DNA from: an uncultured Paracoccaceae bacterium
Lineage (GTDB): Bacteria > Pseudomonadota > Alphaproteobacteria > Rhodobacterales > Rhodobacteraceae
Direction: 5' to 3'
Length of the DNA: 64,000 bases
Assembly (NCBI GenBank): GCA_947503925.1
Contig: CANNFQ010000001.1
Location: 744,001 to 808,000 of the forward strand
The position numbers and the translations under genes were made by a program. Shown here piece by piece: positions 40,199 through 50,304 of this stretch. How positions within the stretch are numbered: position 1 is the stretch's first letter; each line of letters opens with the position of its first letter. A model generated the notes under the pieces. It ran no database searches and was not told where the DNA came from. It worked only from the letters and a program-made list of their open reading frames with translations.

Positions 40199-41074
40199 AT
40201 GTCCTATAACGCCCTTCAATCCGATTTGGCCAAACAGGGCTATGTCGCCTCCGATGATCTGGCGGTGGCTCTGCATCTGGCGCTGTCGCTCGAACGTCCA
40301 CTGCTGTTGGAAGGGGCCGCCGGGGTTGGCAAAACCGACGTCGCGCGCACGCTGTCTGTCGTCCGCGACACGCGTCTGATCCGGCTGCAATGCTATGAAG
40401 GGTTGGATGCAGCACAGGCGATCTACGAATGGAACTACCAACGCCAGCTTTTAACCATCCGCGCCGCCGCCGAAGATGGCGAAACCGGCAAGGCAGTTGA
40501 ACAACGCATCTTCTCACGCGAATTCTTGCTGGAGCGCCCGTTACTGGCTGCCATCACACAGGACACGCCCCCTGTCCTACTGATCGACGAAATCGACCGC
40601 GCGGATGAGGAGTTTGAAGCTTACTTGCTCGAAATCCTCTCCGACTATCAGGTGTCGATCCCGGAGCTTGGGACCATAACGGCGAAATCAAAACCCATCG
40701 TCATCCTCACCTCAAACGGCACCCGCGACCTGTCAGACGCGCTGCGGCGGCGTTGCCTTTACACTTATGTCGATTATCCCAGCCGCGAAACGGAACTAGC
40801 AATCCTCAAAGCCCGCCGCCCGGATATTGAGGCGCAACTGGCCGCGCAAATCATTGGTTTTGTTCAAAAGCTACGCGAGGAAACGCTGGAAAAGACACCC
40901 GGCATCGCCGAAATGCTGGATTTCGCCGCCGCCCTAATGGGGCTTGGGATTGCTGACCTGACCGACGACCCGACAATCCTGCAATCGACACTGACAACCC
41001 TGCTGAAAACACAAAGCGATCAGGCCCAGATCACGCCAGAGGTGGCCGGTCGCATCGCAGGCCGCGCGGCATGA
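40199..41074 (+). CDS. coxD: MoxR-family AAA+ ATPase CoxD
   Basis: A 291-residue AAA+ ATPase with Walker A EGAAGVGKTDVA, Walker B LLIDEIDRADEEFEAYLLE, and sensor I LTSNGTRDLSDALRRRC. In Oligotropha CoxD is a membrane-bound ATPase needed to build the copper-sulfur part of the CoxL active site. It is translationally coupled to coxE (ATGA), its usual von Willebrand partner. Confidence 0.92.
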   Translation: MSYNALQSDLAKQGYVASDDLAVALHLALSLERPLLLEGAAGVGKTDVARTLSVVRDTRLIRLQCYEGLDAAQAIYEWNYQRQLLTIRAAAEDGETGKAVEQRIFSREFLLERPLLAAITQDTPPVLLIDEIDRADEEFEAYLLEILSDYQVSIPELGTITAKSKPIVILTSNGTRDLSDALRRRCLYTYVDYPSRETELAILKARRPDIEAQLAAQIIGFVQKLREETLEKTPGIAEMLDFAAALMGLGIADLTDDPTILQSTLTTLLKTQSDQAQITPEVAGRIAGRAA

Positions 41075-42252
41075 GCAGGGTTACCCGTTTCGCCGGGCGC
41101 GACCCCGGCCCCGCCGCTCGCGTCACTGGCTTTATCGCCCATCTGCGCAGCAACGGACTGCGGCTTGGTGTGGCAGAAGCCGAAACCGCCCTCGCCGCAA
41201 TCACCGAAATTGCCGCAATATCACCTGATGAAAGCCGCCGCGCCCTGCGCGCCGTTTGCACCGGCTGCAAAGAAGAAGCCGTGCGTTTTGACGCCCTGTT
41301 CGACAGCTATTGGATGGATGCAGGGCGGGTGAAACAGAAGGTGATCAAGAATAAATCCAGCACAATCAGCGAAGATGTGCATTCATCCCGCGACGCCAAA
41401 GGGCAAGACAGCAGCGGTGCAGGATCAGCCAATGCCCCTGACGACACCGGCGGTGATGCGGAAAGCGATGGCACCGGCAAACTGATCAGCAGCGAAATAC
41501 GGAACCTGTCGCGCAAGGACCTGCGCGACATGGTGCGGCCCCATGAAATTGCCACTGCCGAACTGGTGGCCCGCCGCATTGGCGCGGCACTCCGCGACAA
41601 ACGGTCCCGCCGCAGGCGCACCGCACGCAAAGGCGATCGGCTGCATTTTCGCAAGATCATCCGCCACAGCCTGGCCACTGGCGGCGAACCCATACGGCTT
41701 TTGCGCAAACACCGCCCCGACCGGACCCGCAAGATCGTCGCGCTCTGTGATGTATCCGGGTCGATGACAGTCTATGCACAAGTCTTTCTGGCCTTCCTCG
41801 CTGGGCTGATGCGGGCTGACACCCATGCCGATGCTTATCTCTTTCACACACGGCTCGTGCGGATAACCGAAGCGTTGCGCGACAAGGATACCATGCGTGC
41901 CATCGGGCGGATGTCGCTGATGGCCGATGGGTTTGGTGGTGGGTCCAAGATCGGACCGTCGCTTGCGCGCTTTGCTGACACCTATGCCAAACGCTTCGTT
42001 GATGGGCGCTCCGTCGTGCTGATCCTGTCGGATGGCTATGACACCGCACCACCGGAAGCACTCGCCAACGCATTGGCAAAGCTGAAAAAACGTGGCTGCA
42101 AGGTCATCTGGCTCAACCCGCTGAAAGGCTGGGATGGCTATGCGCCCATAGCCGCAGGCATGGCCGCCGCCCTGCCCCGTCTTGACCTTTTTGCCGCGGC
42201 CAACACGTTGGGCGACCTTGCCGCGCTTGAAGCGGAACTGACAAAGCTATGA
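41071..42252 (+). CDS. coxE: von Willebrand A-domain protein CoxE
   Basis: A 393-residue protein with an N-terminal helical region and a C-terminal vWA domain holding the metal-ion site ALCDVSGSMTVY (DxSxS) and the later LILSDGYDTAPP. MoxR-vWA pairs act as metal-centre chaperones, and CoxE works with CoxD in copper insertion. A low-complexity acidic Ser/Gly linker lies near residues 105-135. It overlaps coxD and coxF by four bases each. Confidence 0.92.
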   Translation: MSRVTRFAGRDPGPAARVTGFIAHLRSNGLRLGVAEAETALAAITEIAAISPDESRRALRAVCTGCKEEAVRFDALFDSYWMDAGRVKQKVIKNKSSTISEDVHSSRDAKGQDSSGAGSANAPDDTGGDAESDGTGKLISSEIRNLSRKDLRDMVRPHEIATAELVARRIGAALRDKRSRRRRTARKGDRLHFRKIIRHSLATGGEPIRLLRKHRPDRTRKIVALCDVSGSMTVYAQVFLAFLAGLMRADTHADAYLFHTRLVRITEALRDKDTMRAIGRMSLMADGFGGGSKIGPSLARFADTYAKRFVDGRSVVLILSDGYDTAPPEALANALAKLKKRGCKVIWLNPLKGWDGYAPIAAGMAAALPRLDLFAAANTLGDLAALEAELTKL

Positions 42253-43016
42253 CCCCTGCAGAAATCCAATCCGGCGATCTTGCCGAAGCCGCACAGGACC
42301 TGAGGGCACGGGATGAACCCTTTGCCTTTGCAACCATCGTGCGCACCGCAGGGGCGACGGCGGCGAAACCCGGAGCCAAAGCGCTGCTTAGCGCGGATGG
42401 GACAATCCTGTATGGCTGGCTAGGGGGCGGCTGCACGCGCGGTGCGGTGAAACGGGCCGCACTGGCCGCGTTACAGGACGGCACGCCGCAGCTGATCTCT
42501 GTCGCGCCAGAAGATCTGCTGGCCGAAAAAGGCGTCAGCGCCGGAGAAGAAGTTGACGGCACCACCTTCGCCCGAAATGGATGCCCGTCGCGGGGAACTG
42601 TCGATATCTTCATCGAACCCTGCCTGCCGACCCCGCAACTGGTCGTGCTGGGCGCGTCACCGGTGGCGGAAGCCTTGGGGCGGCTTGGCTCCGAATTTCA
42701 CTGGGACTGCACCGCGGCCCTGCCCGAACCGGGACAGACACGCCAACGGGTCATCGTGATCGCAACCCAAGGTCAGGGTGATCTTGATGCACTGACGCGT
42801 GCGCTGGCGACGCCTGCGATGCATATCGCCTTTGTCGGCAGCACCCGCAAATTCGCGAGCCTTGCGGAAAAACTGGAGGGCAGCGGTTTGGAGCGGGGCA
42901 AAATCGACGCGATCAAAGCCCCCGCCGGGCTTGATATCGGGGCAGTCACGCCCGAGGAAATTGCACTGTCCATTCTGGCCGAACTGGTCAGCATCCGGCG
43001 CAAAGCGGTCGGATAG
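42249..43016 (+). CDS. coxF: XdhC/CoxF-family maturation protein
   Basis: A 255-residue XdhC/CoxI family protein: an N-terminal domain with AFATIVRTAGATAAKPGAKALL and GWLGGGCTRGAVKR, and a C-terminal Rossmann-like domain with LVVLGASPVAEALG. XdhC proteins bind molybdenum cofactor and insert it, sulfurated, into xanthine-oxidase-family enzymes. In the cox order it corresponds to coxF. A bidirectional terminator follows, ending the cluster. Confidence 0.88.
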   Translation: MTPAEIQSGDLAEAAQDLRARDEPFAFATIVRTAGATAAKPGAKALLSADGTILYGWLGGGCTRGAVKRAALAALQDGTPQLISVAPEDLLAEKGVSAGEEVDGTTFARNGCPSRGTVDIFIEPCLPTPQLVVLGASPVAEALGRLGSEFHWDCTAALPEPGQTRQRVIVIATQGQGDLDALTRALATPAMHIAFVGSTRKFASLAEKLEGSGLERGKIDAIKAPAGLDIGAVTPEEIALSILAELVSIRRKAVG

Positions 43017-43026
43017 GCGATAGCAG

Positions 43027-43055
43027 AAAAGGCGACCCCTGCGGACCGCCTTTTT
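43027..43055. terminator. Bidirectional rho-independent terminator between coxF and rpsI
   Basis: AAAAGGCG pairs with CGCCTTTT around a 12-13-base GC-rich loop, with a run of Ts on the plus-strand side and of As on the other. It lies between two convergent genes and can serve both. Confidence 0.75.
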
Positions 43056-43075
43056 CATCAAAACAATTGTCGCGA

Positions 43076-43576
43076 TTAACGCTTGGAGAACTGGAAGCTC
43101 CGGCGCGCCTTGCGCTTACCGTATTTCTTACGTTCCACAACGCGGCTGTCGCGGGTCAGGAAGCCGGCGGCTTTCAGAGCTGCGCGCAATGTCGGATCAT
43201 AAAGTTGCAGCGCCTTGGACACACCGTGCTTGACCGCGCCGGCCTGACCAGACAGACCGCCGCCCTTGACGGTGGCAACCACGTCGAACTGACCTGTGAC
43301 ACCGGCAACCGAAAACGGCTGTGCCAGGATCATCTGCAGCACGGGGCGGGCGAAATAGGTGTTCATGTCCTTGCCGTTCACGGTGACCTTGCCGGAACCC
43401 GGCTTGATCCAGACGCGGGCAACCGCATCTTTCCGCTTGCCTGTGGCATAGGACCGGCCCAGCTCATCACGGACAGGTTCACGCGGGGCGGCAGTTTCAA
43501 CAACGGGTGCGTCGACGGCTTCAACGCCTTCGGCAACTTGGCCCAGCTCTTCGAGCGAGTTTACTTGATCGACCAT
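43076..43576 (-). CDS. rpsI: 30S ribosomal protein S9
   Basis: A 166-residue S9 with the conserved [34 protein letters not shown] and the basic C-terminus [16 protein letters not shown] that reaches the P-site tRNA. About 35 acidic N-terminal residues precede the core, an extension usual in Rhodobacterales. Its ATG shares one base with the rplM stop, the standard L13-S9 operon. Confidence 0.98.
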   Translation of the reverse strand: MVDQVNSLEELGQVAEGVEAVDAPVVETAAPREPVRDELGRSYATGKRKDAVARVWIKPGSGKVTVNGKDMNTYFARPVLQMILAQPFSVAGVTGQFDVVATVKGGGLSGQAGAVKHGVSKALQLYDPTLRAALKAAGFLTRDSRVVERKKYGKRKARRSFQFSKR

Positions 43577-44037
43577 TATGCAGTCCTCGTGTTCTTTTTG
43601 TTCATGGATGCAACATCCAGAACTTCGGGCTTCTGGGCGTCCATGCCATGCTCTGTGCCAGCGAAAACGCGCAGGTTTGTCATTTGCTTGCGGCTCAGCT
43701 TGCCACCGGGCAGCATGCGCTGGACGGCTTTCATGACAACGCGCTCTGGATGCGCGCCTTCCAGGATTTCTGCCTTGGTCTTGGACTTGATCCCGCCGGG
43801 ATGGCCGGTGTGCCAGTAGTATTTCTCATCACGCTTGTTACCAGTCATCTGGATTTTCTCAGCGTTGATGACAATCACGTTGTCGCCCATATCCATGTGT
43901 GGCGTGAAGGATGGTTTATGCTTGCCGCGCAAGCGCATGGCGATGATCGAAGCAAGACGGCCCAGAACAACGCCTTCAGCGTCGATCAGGATCCATTTCT
44001 TGTCGATATCCGCCGGAGTTGCGGTAAAGGTTTTCAT
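43576..44037 (-). CDS. rplM: 50S ribosomal protein L13
   Basis: A 153-residue L13 with [41 protein letters not shown] and [22 protein letters not shown]. It is the first gene of the rplM-rpsI operon. The 266-bp gap upstream, shared with gnd, holds the promoters for both directions. Confidence 0.98.
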   Translation of the reverse strand: MKTFTATPADIDKKWILIDAEGVVLGRLASIIAMRLRGKHKPSFTPHMDMGDNVIVINAEKIQMTGNKRDEKYYWHTGHPGGIKSKTKAEILEGAHPERVVMKAVQRMLPGGKLSRKQMTNLRVFAGTEHGMDAQKPEVLDVASMNKKNTRTA

Positions 44038-44303
44038 ATCTCACCAATTCGGTTGGGGTGGGCCGCGCCCACATCATTCGGATTGCGCTGTTATAGAGAG
44101 GGCATATTTCCAGTCAAGCGGCAAACGCGCCGTAATACTTAACAAAAACAACGAGTTAATATTTAGGTATTAATTTACCCCATATTTGCAACGCCTATCG
44201 GCGCCCTCTAACACAAAACAACGTGTTTGCATCGCACCCCCCGTTTTCAAGCGACGCGATAGCCCCTATACCCACCGAAACACAACAGGCAAGGATCACG
44301 AGT

Positions 44304-45707
44304 ATGAGTAACGCAGAAATCGGATTGATCGGCCTCGGCACTATGGGGGCGGCACTGGCGCTGAACATCGCCGATAACGGGTTTGACATTGCGGTTTGGA
44401 ACAGGACAACGGAACGAACCCACGATTTCCACAAAGCCGCAGGTGATTTGGCCGACCGGATCACTCCGACCGAAAGCCTGAAAGAGCTTGTTGCGGCCAT
44501 CGCCAAACCACGCGCGATCATCATGATGGTCCCGGCTGGCGATGCAGTGGACGATCAGATCGCCGCCCTGCGCCCCCTGCTTGATGATGACGACATGATC
44601 ATCGACGCAGGCAACGCCAACTTCCATGACACCAACCGGCGCGCGCGGGACGCGGACACCCTGCCCTTCCTGGGCATTGGTGTGTCCGGCGGCGAAGAAG
44701 GCGCACGGTTTGGCCCGTCCATCATGGGCGGTGGCAAACGCACCCATTGGGATCGCGTCGCACATATCCTGACGGCGATAGCCGCCGAACATAAAGGCAC
44801 AGCCTGTGCGACATGGATGGGCGAAGAAGGGGCCGGGCATTTCGTTAAGGCGGTGCATAACGGCATCGAATACGCTGATATGCAAATGGTCGCAGAGGTT
44901 TATGGGATCATGCGCGACGGTCTGGGGCTAGATCACAACACCATCGCCGACCATTTCGGGACATGGGATAAGGGACCGCTGCAATCCTACCTCGTCGAAA
45001 TCTCTGGCAAAGTGGCCGCCGCCACCGACCCCAAAACCGGCCAGCCGATGCTGGACGTCATCGTCGATGCGGCAGGCCAGAAAGGCACCGGGCGCTGGAC
45101 CGTGATCGAGGCACAGCATCTGGCAGCCCCCATTCCCGCCATCGAGGCCGCAGTCGTGGCGCGCAACCTGTCATCACAGCGCGATAGGCGCGCCGCAGGT
45201 GAGGCACTATTCGGCACGGCCCCACGTCACATCCCACATGACACACTGTCGGTCGAAACGCTTGAACAGGCGCTGATCGCTGGCAAGATCCTGTGCTACG
45301 CGCAAGGGTTCGACATGATCGCCAAGGCGTCCGTTGAATTCGGCTGGGCCCTGCCCCTGCCCGAAATTGCAAAGGTCTGGCGCGCAGGCTGCATCATCCG
45401 GTCTGCCATGCTCGACGATATGGCAAGCGCGCTGCAGGATGACCCGGATCGGAACCTGATGTTCGCGCCCACCTTTGCAGATGCGCTTAAATCCAATCAT
45501 GACGCGTTACGGCAGGTTGTCGCCCAGGCAGCCCTGCACGGCATCGCCCTGCCCGCACTGTCATCAGGACTGGCCTATTTCGACGCGATGCGGACGGCAC
45601 GCGGCACCGCCAATATGATCCAGGGACAACGCGATTTCTTTGGCGCGCATGGCTTCGCCCGGACGGATGGCGGCACCGGGCATCACGGCCCGTGGGGCAG
45701 CGAATAA
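44304..45707 (+). CDS. gnd: 6-phosphogluconate dehydrogenase (NADP, decarboxylating)
   Basis: A 467-residue enzyme, the family's usual length. The N-terminal dinucleotide site is GLIGLGTMGAALALNIAD. Other family blocks are GVSGGEEGARFGPSIMGGG, FVKAVHNGIEYADMQ and the C-terminal GLAYFDAMRTARGTANMIQGQRDFFGAHGF. It oxidises 6-phosphogluconate to ribulose 5-phosphate. The ATG at 44304 has AAGGA upstream; the longer frame from 44223 is not family-like. Confidence 0.96.
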   Translation: MSNAEIGLIGLGTMGAALALNIADNGFDIAVWNRTTERTHDFHKAAGDLADRITPTESLKELVAAIAKPRAIIMMVPAGDAVDDQIAALRPLLDDDDMIIDAGNANFHDTNRRARDADTLPFLGIGVSGGEEGARFGPSIMGGGKRTHWDRVAHILTAIAAEHKGTACATWMGEEGAGHFVKAVHNGIEYADMQMVAEVYGIMRDGLGLDHNTIADHFGTWDKGPLQSYLVEISGKVAAATDPKTGQPMLDVIVDAAGQKGTGRWTVIEAQHLAAPIPAIEAAVVARNLSSQRDRRAAGEALFGTAPRHIPHDTLSVETLEQALIAGKILCYAQGFDMIAKASVEFGWALPLPEIAKVWRAGCIIRSAMLDDMASALQDDPDRNLMFAPTFADALKSNHDALRQVVAQAALHGIALPALSSGLAYFDAMRTARGTANMIQGQRDFFGAHGFARTDGGTGHHGPWGSE

Positions 45708-45763
45708 CAATTGCGCTCAGACACCTGTCTGATAGCGTCACGACAAAAGCCAAAGGGATGGAA

Positions 45764-45994
45764 ATGCGTAAATTCACAACTCTCGCCATCGTCGGAACAT
45801 TCCTCTGCGCGGCAAGCATCGTCCATGCTGATGGGATCGCGACAAGCGCATCCGACGCGCCAGAACCTGTATCTGACCGGTGGGAATCCGAAGCCGCCCG
45901 AACAGTATCGCTGAACGCCACCTATATTGTCGGTGTCATTCTGGCGGCGTTCTTGCTGGTCAATGCAATCAACGACGCTGATAGCGACGAATGA
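45764..45994 (+). CDS. Small secreted/membrane protein of unknown function
   Basis: A 76-residue protein: signal peptide (MRKFTTLAIVGTFLCAASIVHA), a short polar region rich in Ser/Ala/Glu, and a C-terminal hydrophobic helix (TYIVGVILAAFLLVNAI) ending in an acidic tail (NDADSDE). AAAGGG precedes the start. An ATG two codons upstream is an alternative. No family recognised. Confidence 0.6.
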   Translation: MRKFTTLAIVGTFLCAASIVHADGIATSASDAPEPVSDRWESEAARTVSLNATYIVGVILAAFLLVNAINDADSDE

Positions 45995-46149
45995 AGACAG
46001 CGGTGGTATCTCCACTGAACTGACGAACCCACATGTGGACACGCCGCTTTAGAAGGGCTGTGCAGATTGCGGTGCAATGTCTAGGCAACGGCGGCTATGA
46101 GCCCTTTGTGTCAGTTGCGTAACATGCCATACGATCGTAGCGTTGCTCC

Positions 46150-46644
46150 ATGAAATACTTGCTCGAACCTGCCACAGACCTCCTTGCTGATCAGATTTGT
46201 GAGATTTGGGAAGCTGGTTGGCATGAAGCTCATGCCAAGATTGTTCCAGCAAGTCTACGGGCTTTGCGCAACACAAAGAGCTTTTATCAACGTGCTCTAG
46301 AGAACGTTGATGGCACCCGAGTTGCGATTGGTAACCGTGCCGTGTTTGGCTTTTGCATGGTCAAAGAAGACGAGCTCTATCAAATGTTTGTCTCGCCCGC
46401 CTCGCGTGGTTCGGGTGTCGCCCGAGCGCTGATAGACGATACTGAGCGCCGCATTCTAACGAACCAGCATAATACGGCTTGGCTGGCATGTGCCGTCGGG
46501 AACGAAAGGGCGGCTCGTTTCTATGAAAAATCGGGTTGGGTCAACGTGGGCAAGAAATTTGTGGATCTAGACACTTCAACGGGGAAGTTCCCTTTGGAAG
46601 TATGGCGATTTGAGAAAAATCTACGCTTGAGAAACGGCAGCTAG
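46150..46644 (+). CDS. GNAT-family N-acetyltransferase, compositionally atypical
   Basis: A 164-residue GNAT acetyltransferase with the acetyl-CoA-binding motif in YQMFVSPASRGSGVARALIDD and the motif B region LACAVGNERAARFYEKSGWVNVG. The acceptor is unknown. Its GC content is about 48% by eye against about 60% around it, and it is flanked by 105-155-bp gaps without operon partners, so recent acquisition is likely. Confidence 0.82.
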   Translation: MKYLLEPATDLLADQICEIWEAGWHEAHAKIVPASLRALRNTKSFYQRALENVDGTRVAIGNRAVFGFCMVKEDELYQMFVSPASRGSGVARALIDDTERRILTNQHNTAWLACAVGNERAARFYEKSGWVNVGKKFVDLDTSTGKFPLEVWRFEKNLRLRNGS

Positions 46645-46761
46645 GTCCCGCTTATCGTAACTGAACCCTTCCAAATAGGTGTCCCGCTCTGCGTCAGCAC
46701 AGATTGACGTGTGGCACAGATATCATGCCGCCGGTCCGTGCTGCCCACGCGCAACGCTCCC

Positions 46762-47448
46762 CTACCCCAGCGCGTAGCCTGCCCCGCGCACCGTGCGCAC
46801 GGGGTCGCTGCCGCCATGCTGGGTCAGAACTTTGCGCAACCGCCCCACATGCACGTCCACCGTCCGCGTATCGACATAGATGTCGCGCCCCCAAACGCGG
46901 TCCAGCAGCATATCACGCGACCACACGCGGCCGGGCTTTTCCATAAACGTGCTCAGCAGACGAAATTCCGTCGGGCCCAGCTTCAACCGGTTATCCGCCC
47001 GGGTGACGCGGTAGGTTTCGGCATCCAGCACGATATCATCAAAGGTCAGGACCTGCCCCACCGTGGCCGGGCGCACGCGACGCAACTGGCTGCGGACACG
47101 GGCCAGCAATTCGGACACCGAATAGGGTTTGACGACATAGTCGTCGGCCCCGGTTTCCAATCCGCGGACCTTGTCAACTTCCTCTGACCGGGCAGAGAGC
47201 ATGATAATCGGAATGGCCCGCGTCTCTGGCTTGATCTTCAGGCGGCGACAGACTTCGATGCCCGACAGGTTGGGCATCATCCAATCCAGCACGATGACAT
47301 CCGGCGCGTCTTCATCAACGCATAACAACCCTTCTTCACCATTATCTGCGCGGCTGACACGATAGCCTTCAGCCTCCAGATTATAGGCCAGCACCTCGCG
47401 TTGCGCAGGTTCGTCTTCAACAACAAGGACATGCGGTTGTTGTGGCAT
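46762..47448 (-). CDS. phoB: Phosphate response regulator PhoB
   Basis: A 228-residue OmpR-family regulator: receiver with Asp55 in VIVLDWMMPNLSG and lysine in YVVKPYS, then a winged helix with LGPTEFRLLSTFMEKPGRVWSRDMLLDRVWGRDIYVDTRTVDVHVGRLR, the PhoB recognition helix. It is the last gene of the phoR-pst-phoU-phoB run, six bases after phoU. Confidence 0.95.
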   Translation of the reverse strand: MPQQPHVLVVEDEPAQREVLAYNLEAEGYRVSRADNGEEGLLCVDEDAPDVIVLDWMMPNLSGIEVCRRLKIKPETRAIPIIMLSARSEEVDKVRGLETGADDYVVKPYSVSELLARVRSQLRRVRPATVGQVLTFDDIVLDAETYRVTRADNRLKLGPTEFRLLSTFMEKPGRVWSRDMLLDRVWGRDIYVDTRTVDVHVGRLRKVLTQHGGSDPVRTVRGAGYALG

Positions 47449-47454
47449 GGGTCT

Positions 47455-48162
47455 CTAGCTCGGGTCAGTTACAAAGGCGGTTTTGTCGCTTTTCGGGCGG
47501 GCCTCATCCGGCATCTCACCGGTAACAAGATAGATCACCTGTTCGGCCATATTGGTGGTCAGATCACCCATCCGTTCAATATTCTTGGCCATGAAATGCA
47601 GATGCATACAGGCAGTGATATTGCGCGGGTCTTCCATCATGAAGGTCAGAAATTCGCGGAACAGCGCATTATACATCTGGTCCACTTCCTGATCGCGCTG
47701 GCGAACATCCTCGGCCAGTTCAGCATCGCCGCGCATATAAGCATCCAGCGTGTCCTTGAGCATCTGCTCGACCTCTCGGGCCATGCGGCGCAGGGCCGAA
47801 TCCGATCCGTTGACCGGGCTCATCTCAACCAGAACGCTGGTACGCTTGGCGATATTCTTGGCATAATCGCCAATGCGTTCCAGCGATGCAGCAAGGCGAA
47901 GAACCGTAAGAATGGATCGCAAGTCCTTGGAAACAGGGGCTCTTAACGCGATAGTGCGCGCGGCTTCTTCATTGATCTGCACCTCAAGCGCATCGATATT
48001 CTTGTCAGCTTCACGCACCCGATCAGCCAGCTCAACATCGCGGTTGGTCAGGGAATTCGCCGCCTGCAGGATCGCCTCCTCGACCAGCCCGCCCATTTTC
48101 ATGATCAGTGTGGTGATCGCCTCCAGATCGCGGTCATAGGCGGACGAAATATGTTCGTTCAT
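47455..48162 (-). CDS. phoU: Phosphate signalling protein PhoU
   Basis: A 235-residue protein with two PhoU three-helix repeats, each holding an E/D-x-x-x-D metal-binding pattern (ADRVREADKNIDALE; AEDVRQRDQEVDQMY) and the ERIGDYAKNIAKR / ERMGDLTTNMAEQ motifs. It links PstSCAB to PhoR and keeps the regulon off when phosphate is plentiful. Confidence 0.96.
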   Translation of the reverse strand: MNEHISSAYDRDLEAITTLIMKMGGLVEEAILQAANSLTNRDVELADRVREADKNIDALEVQINEEAARTIALRAPVSKDLRSILTVLRLAASLERIGDYAKNIAKRTSVLVEMSPVNGSDSALRRMAREVEQMLKDTLDAYMRGDAELAEDVRQRDQEVDQMYNALFREFLTFMMEDPRNITACMHLHFMAKNIERMGDLTTNMAEQVIYLVTGEMPDEARPKSDKTAFVTDPS

Positions 48163-48173
48163 TGCGGTGCTCC

Positions 48174-48974
48174 TTACCCGATCCGACCGGAAATATAACT
48201 TTCCGTGCGGCTGTCTTCGGGGTTGGTGAAAATCTTGTCGGTGTCGTCATATTCCACCAGATTACCAAGGTGAAAAAATGCGGTTTTCTGGCTGACCCGG
48301 GCGGCCTGCTGCATCGAATGGGTGACGATGACCACAGAATAGCTTTGGCGCAGCTCATCAATCAGCTCCTCAACCTGTGCAGTTGCAATCGGGTCCAGGG
48401 CGGAACAAGGCTCATCCATCAGTAACACTTCGGGGGCCGTGGCAATCGCCCGGGCGATGCACAAACGCTGCTGTTGACCACCTGACAACCCGGTGCCGGG
48501 CGCAGTCAACCGGTCCTTGGCTTCATTCCAAAGGGCGGCTTTGCGCAAGGATTTCTCAACAATCTCGTCCAGTTCGGCCTTGTTGCGGGCCAGACCGTGG
48601 ATCTTGGGGCCGTAAGCCACGTTATCATAGATCGATTTTGGAAACGGATTAGGCTTCTGAAACACCATGCCAACCTTGGCACGCAACTGCACCGGATCGA
48701 CCTTAGGGTCATAGATGTCTTCACCATCGATAGTGATATCCCCCTCAACCCGGCAGATATCAATCGTGTCATTCATCCGGTTCAGACAGCGCAGGAATGT
48801 CGATTTGCCACAGCCCGACGGGCCGATAAAGGCGGTGACGGTCTTGTCAGCAATCTCAACATCCACATCCTTGATGGCGTGATTGTCGGCGTAATAAACC
48901 TGAACCTTGTCGGCTTTGATTTTGATGTCTTGTTGTGTGCTCATGGCGCGATCCGCGTGATACATATCTTCCAT
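48174..48974 (-). CDS. pstB: Phosphate ABC transporter ATP-binding protein PstB
   Basis: A 266-residue ABC ATPase with Walker [10 protein letters not shown], signature [14 protein letters not shown], Walker [14 protein letters not shown] and switch His in [23 protein letters not shown] is typical of PstB. The ATG at 48974 has AGGAG seven bases upstream; MSTQQ at 48944 would also be family-like. Confidence 0.96.
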   Translation of the reverse strand: MEDMYHADRAMSTQQDIKIKADKVQVYYADNHAIKDVDVEIADKTVTAFIGPSGCGKSTFLRCLNRMNDTIDICRVEGDITIDGEDIYDPKVDPVQLRAKVGMVFQKPNPFPKSIYDNVAYGPKIHGLARNKAELDEIVEKSLRKAALWNEAKDRLTAPGTGLSGGQQQRLCIARAIATAPEVLLMDEPCSALDPIATAQVEELIDELRQSYSVVIVTHSMQQAARVSQKTAFFHLGNLVEYDDTDKIFTNPEDSRTESYISGRIG

Positions 48975-48984
48975 TTTGGCTCTC

Positions 48985-50304
48985 CTACCAGCGCCGTTCA
49001 AAGCGGCGGCGCAAGTAAATCGCGACCGCGTTCATGATCAAAAGGAACACAAGCAGCGTGATGATCGCGCCAGAGGCACGTTCAACAAAGGCCGGATCAG
49101 ACCGCTGTGTCCAGTTAAAAACCTGCACCGGCAGTGCGGTTGATGCTTCACCGAACAGGCCAGATTCGGGTGTGTAGGCTGCCGGATATTCCCGTACAAA
49201 GGCCACCATGCCGATCAACAGCAGCGGTGCCGTTTCCCCCAAGGCCTGCGCCAACCCGATGATTGTACCCGTCAGGATACCGGGGGCGGCCAGCGGCAAA
49301 ACATGGTGGAATACCGATTGCATCTTTGACGCGCCGACACCCAATGCCGCATCGCGGATCGACGGGGGCACGGATTTCAACGCAGCGCGGGTCGAGATGA
49401 TGATCGTCGGCAGCGTCATCAGTGTCAGCACCAGACCACCCACCAAGGGGGAGGATTGGTTGAACTCCATGAAGTTGATGAAAATGGCCAGTCCAAGGAT
49501 CCCATACACAATCGACGGCACCGCCGCGAGGTTTGAAATGTTCACCTCGATCAGATCGGTCCAGCGGTTCTTGGGCGCGAATTCCTCAAGGTAAATCGAT
49601 GAAGCGACACCAATCGGCAGCGCCAGAACCAGCACAACAATCATCATATACAGGGACCCTAGGATCGCGACGCCAAGCCCGGCGGCTTCGGGCCGCTGAT
49701 CAGATGCATCCGGCCAGACAAAGAAGTTCCAGTTGAACTTTGTCTCCATCACACCGGCATCGGCCAAGGCCTGCGCAATCATCAGCGCCTCGGGGGACGT
49801 GTTACCATCCAACGCAGCACTTTCCATAGTGACCCGGCCTTTGAAGTAACCATCGATGCGGCCCGATGCCAACACATCAAAACTGACGGTCTGCCCCACC
49901 AGATCGGGGTTGGCCAAGACCTTGTTACGCACAGTCGCTGCGGCTTCCTTGGAAATCATGTTACCGATGTCCTTGTTGGACAGCTCGGTCTCAATCCCTT
50001 GGGCCGCCAACGCATCCAGCAGGGCGTTTCGCAGAATTGGGGCATAGCCGATGGTCGTGACTTTTGACATCACCGACAGGTCGCGGACACCGGATTTATC
50101 CAGCTTTTCTTCCGGCAGCGCCACATCCAGCGCAATGTAAGTCTGGCGGAAAGAGCTCATGCCATTGCCCAGAACAGATGTCAGCAGAATCAACAGGGCC
50201 AGCATTGCCACAATAATCGCCGCAAACCCGTAAGCCTTGAACCGGGCCTCGGCGGCATTACGTTTCTTGGTCCGCGCATCCGCAGCAAGCAGAGAGGTCT
50301 TCAT
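48985..50304 (-). CDS. pstA: Phosphate ABC transporter permease PstA
   Basis: A 439-residue permease, longer than the roughly 290 residues of E. coli PstA because of a periplasmic N-terminal domain (residues about 60-200) after the first membrane helix. This is the usual alphaproteobacterial layout. The EAA-type cytoplasmic loop is [29 protein letters not shown]. It overlaps pstC by four bases. Confidence 0.94.
   Translation of the reverse strand: MKTSLLAADARTKKRNAAEARFKAYGFAAIIVAMLALLILLTSVLGNGMSSFRQTYIALDVALPEEKLDKSGVRDLSVMSKVTTIGYAPILRNALLDALAAQGIETELSNKDIGNMISKEAAATVRNKVLANPDLVGQTVSFDVLASGRIDGYFKGRVTMESAALDGNTSPEALMIAQALADAGVMETKFNWNFFVWPDASDQRPEAAGLGVAILGSLYMMIVVLVLALPIGVASSIYLEEFAPKNRWTDLIEVNISNLAAVPSIVYGILGLAIFINFMEFNQSSPLVGGLVLTLMTLPTIIISTRAALKSVPPSIRDAALGVGASKMQSVFHHVLPLAAPGILTGTIIGLAQALGETAPLLLIGMVAFVREYPAAYTPESGLFGEASTALPVQVFNWTQRSDPAFVERASGAIITLLVFLLIMNAVAIYLRRRFERRW

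Noticed and set aside
46049..46276. 75-codon minus-strand frame overlapping the acetyltransferase start
   Set aside because: Antisense to the GNAT gene, with no ribosome-binding site or family features.
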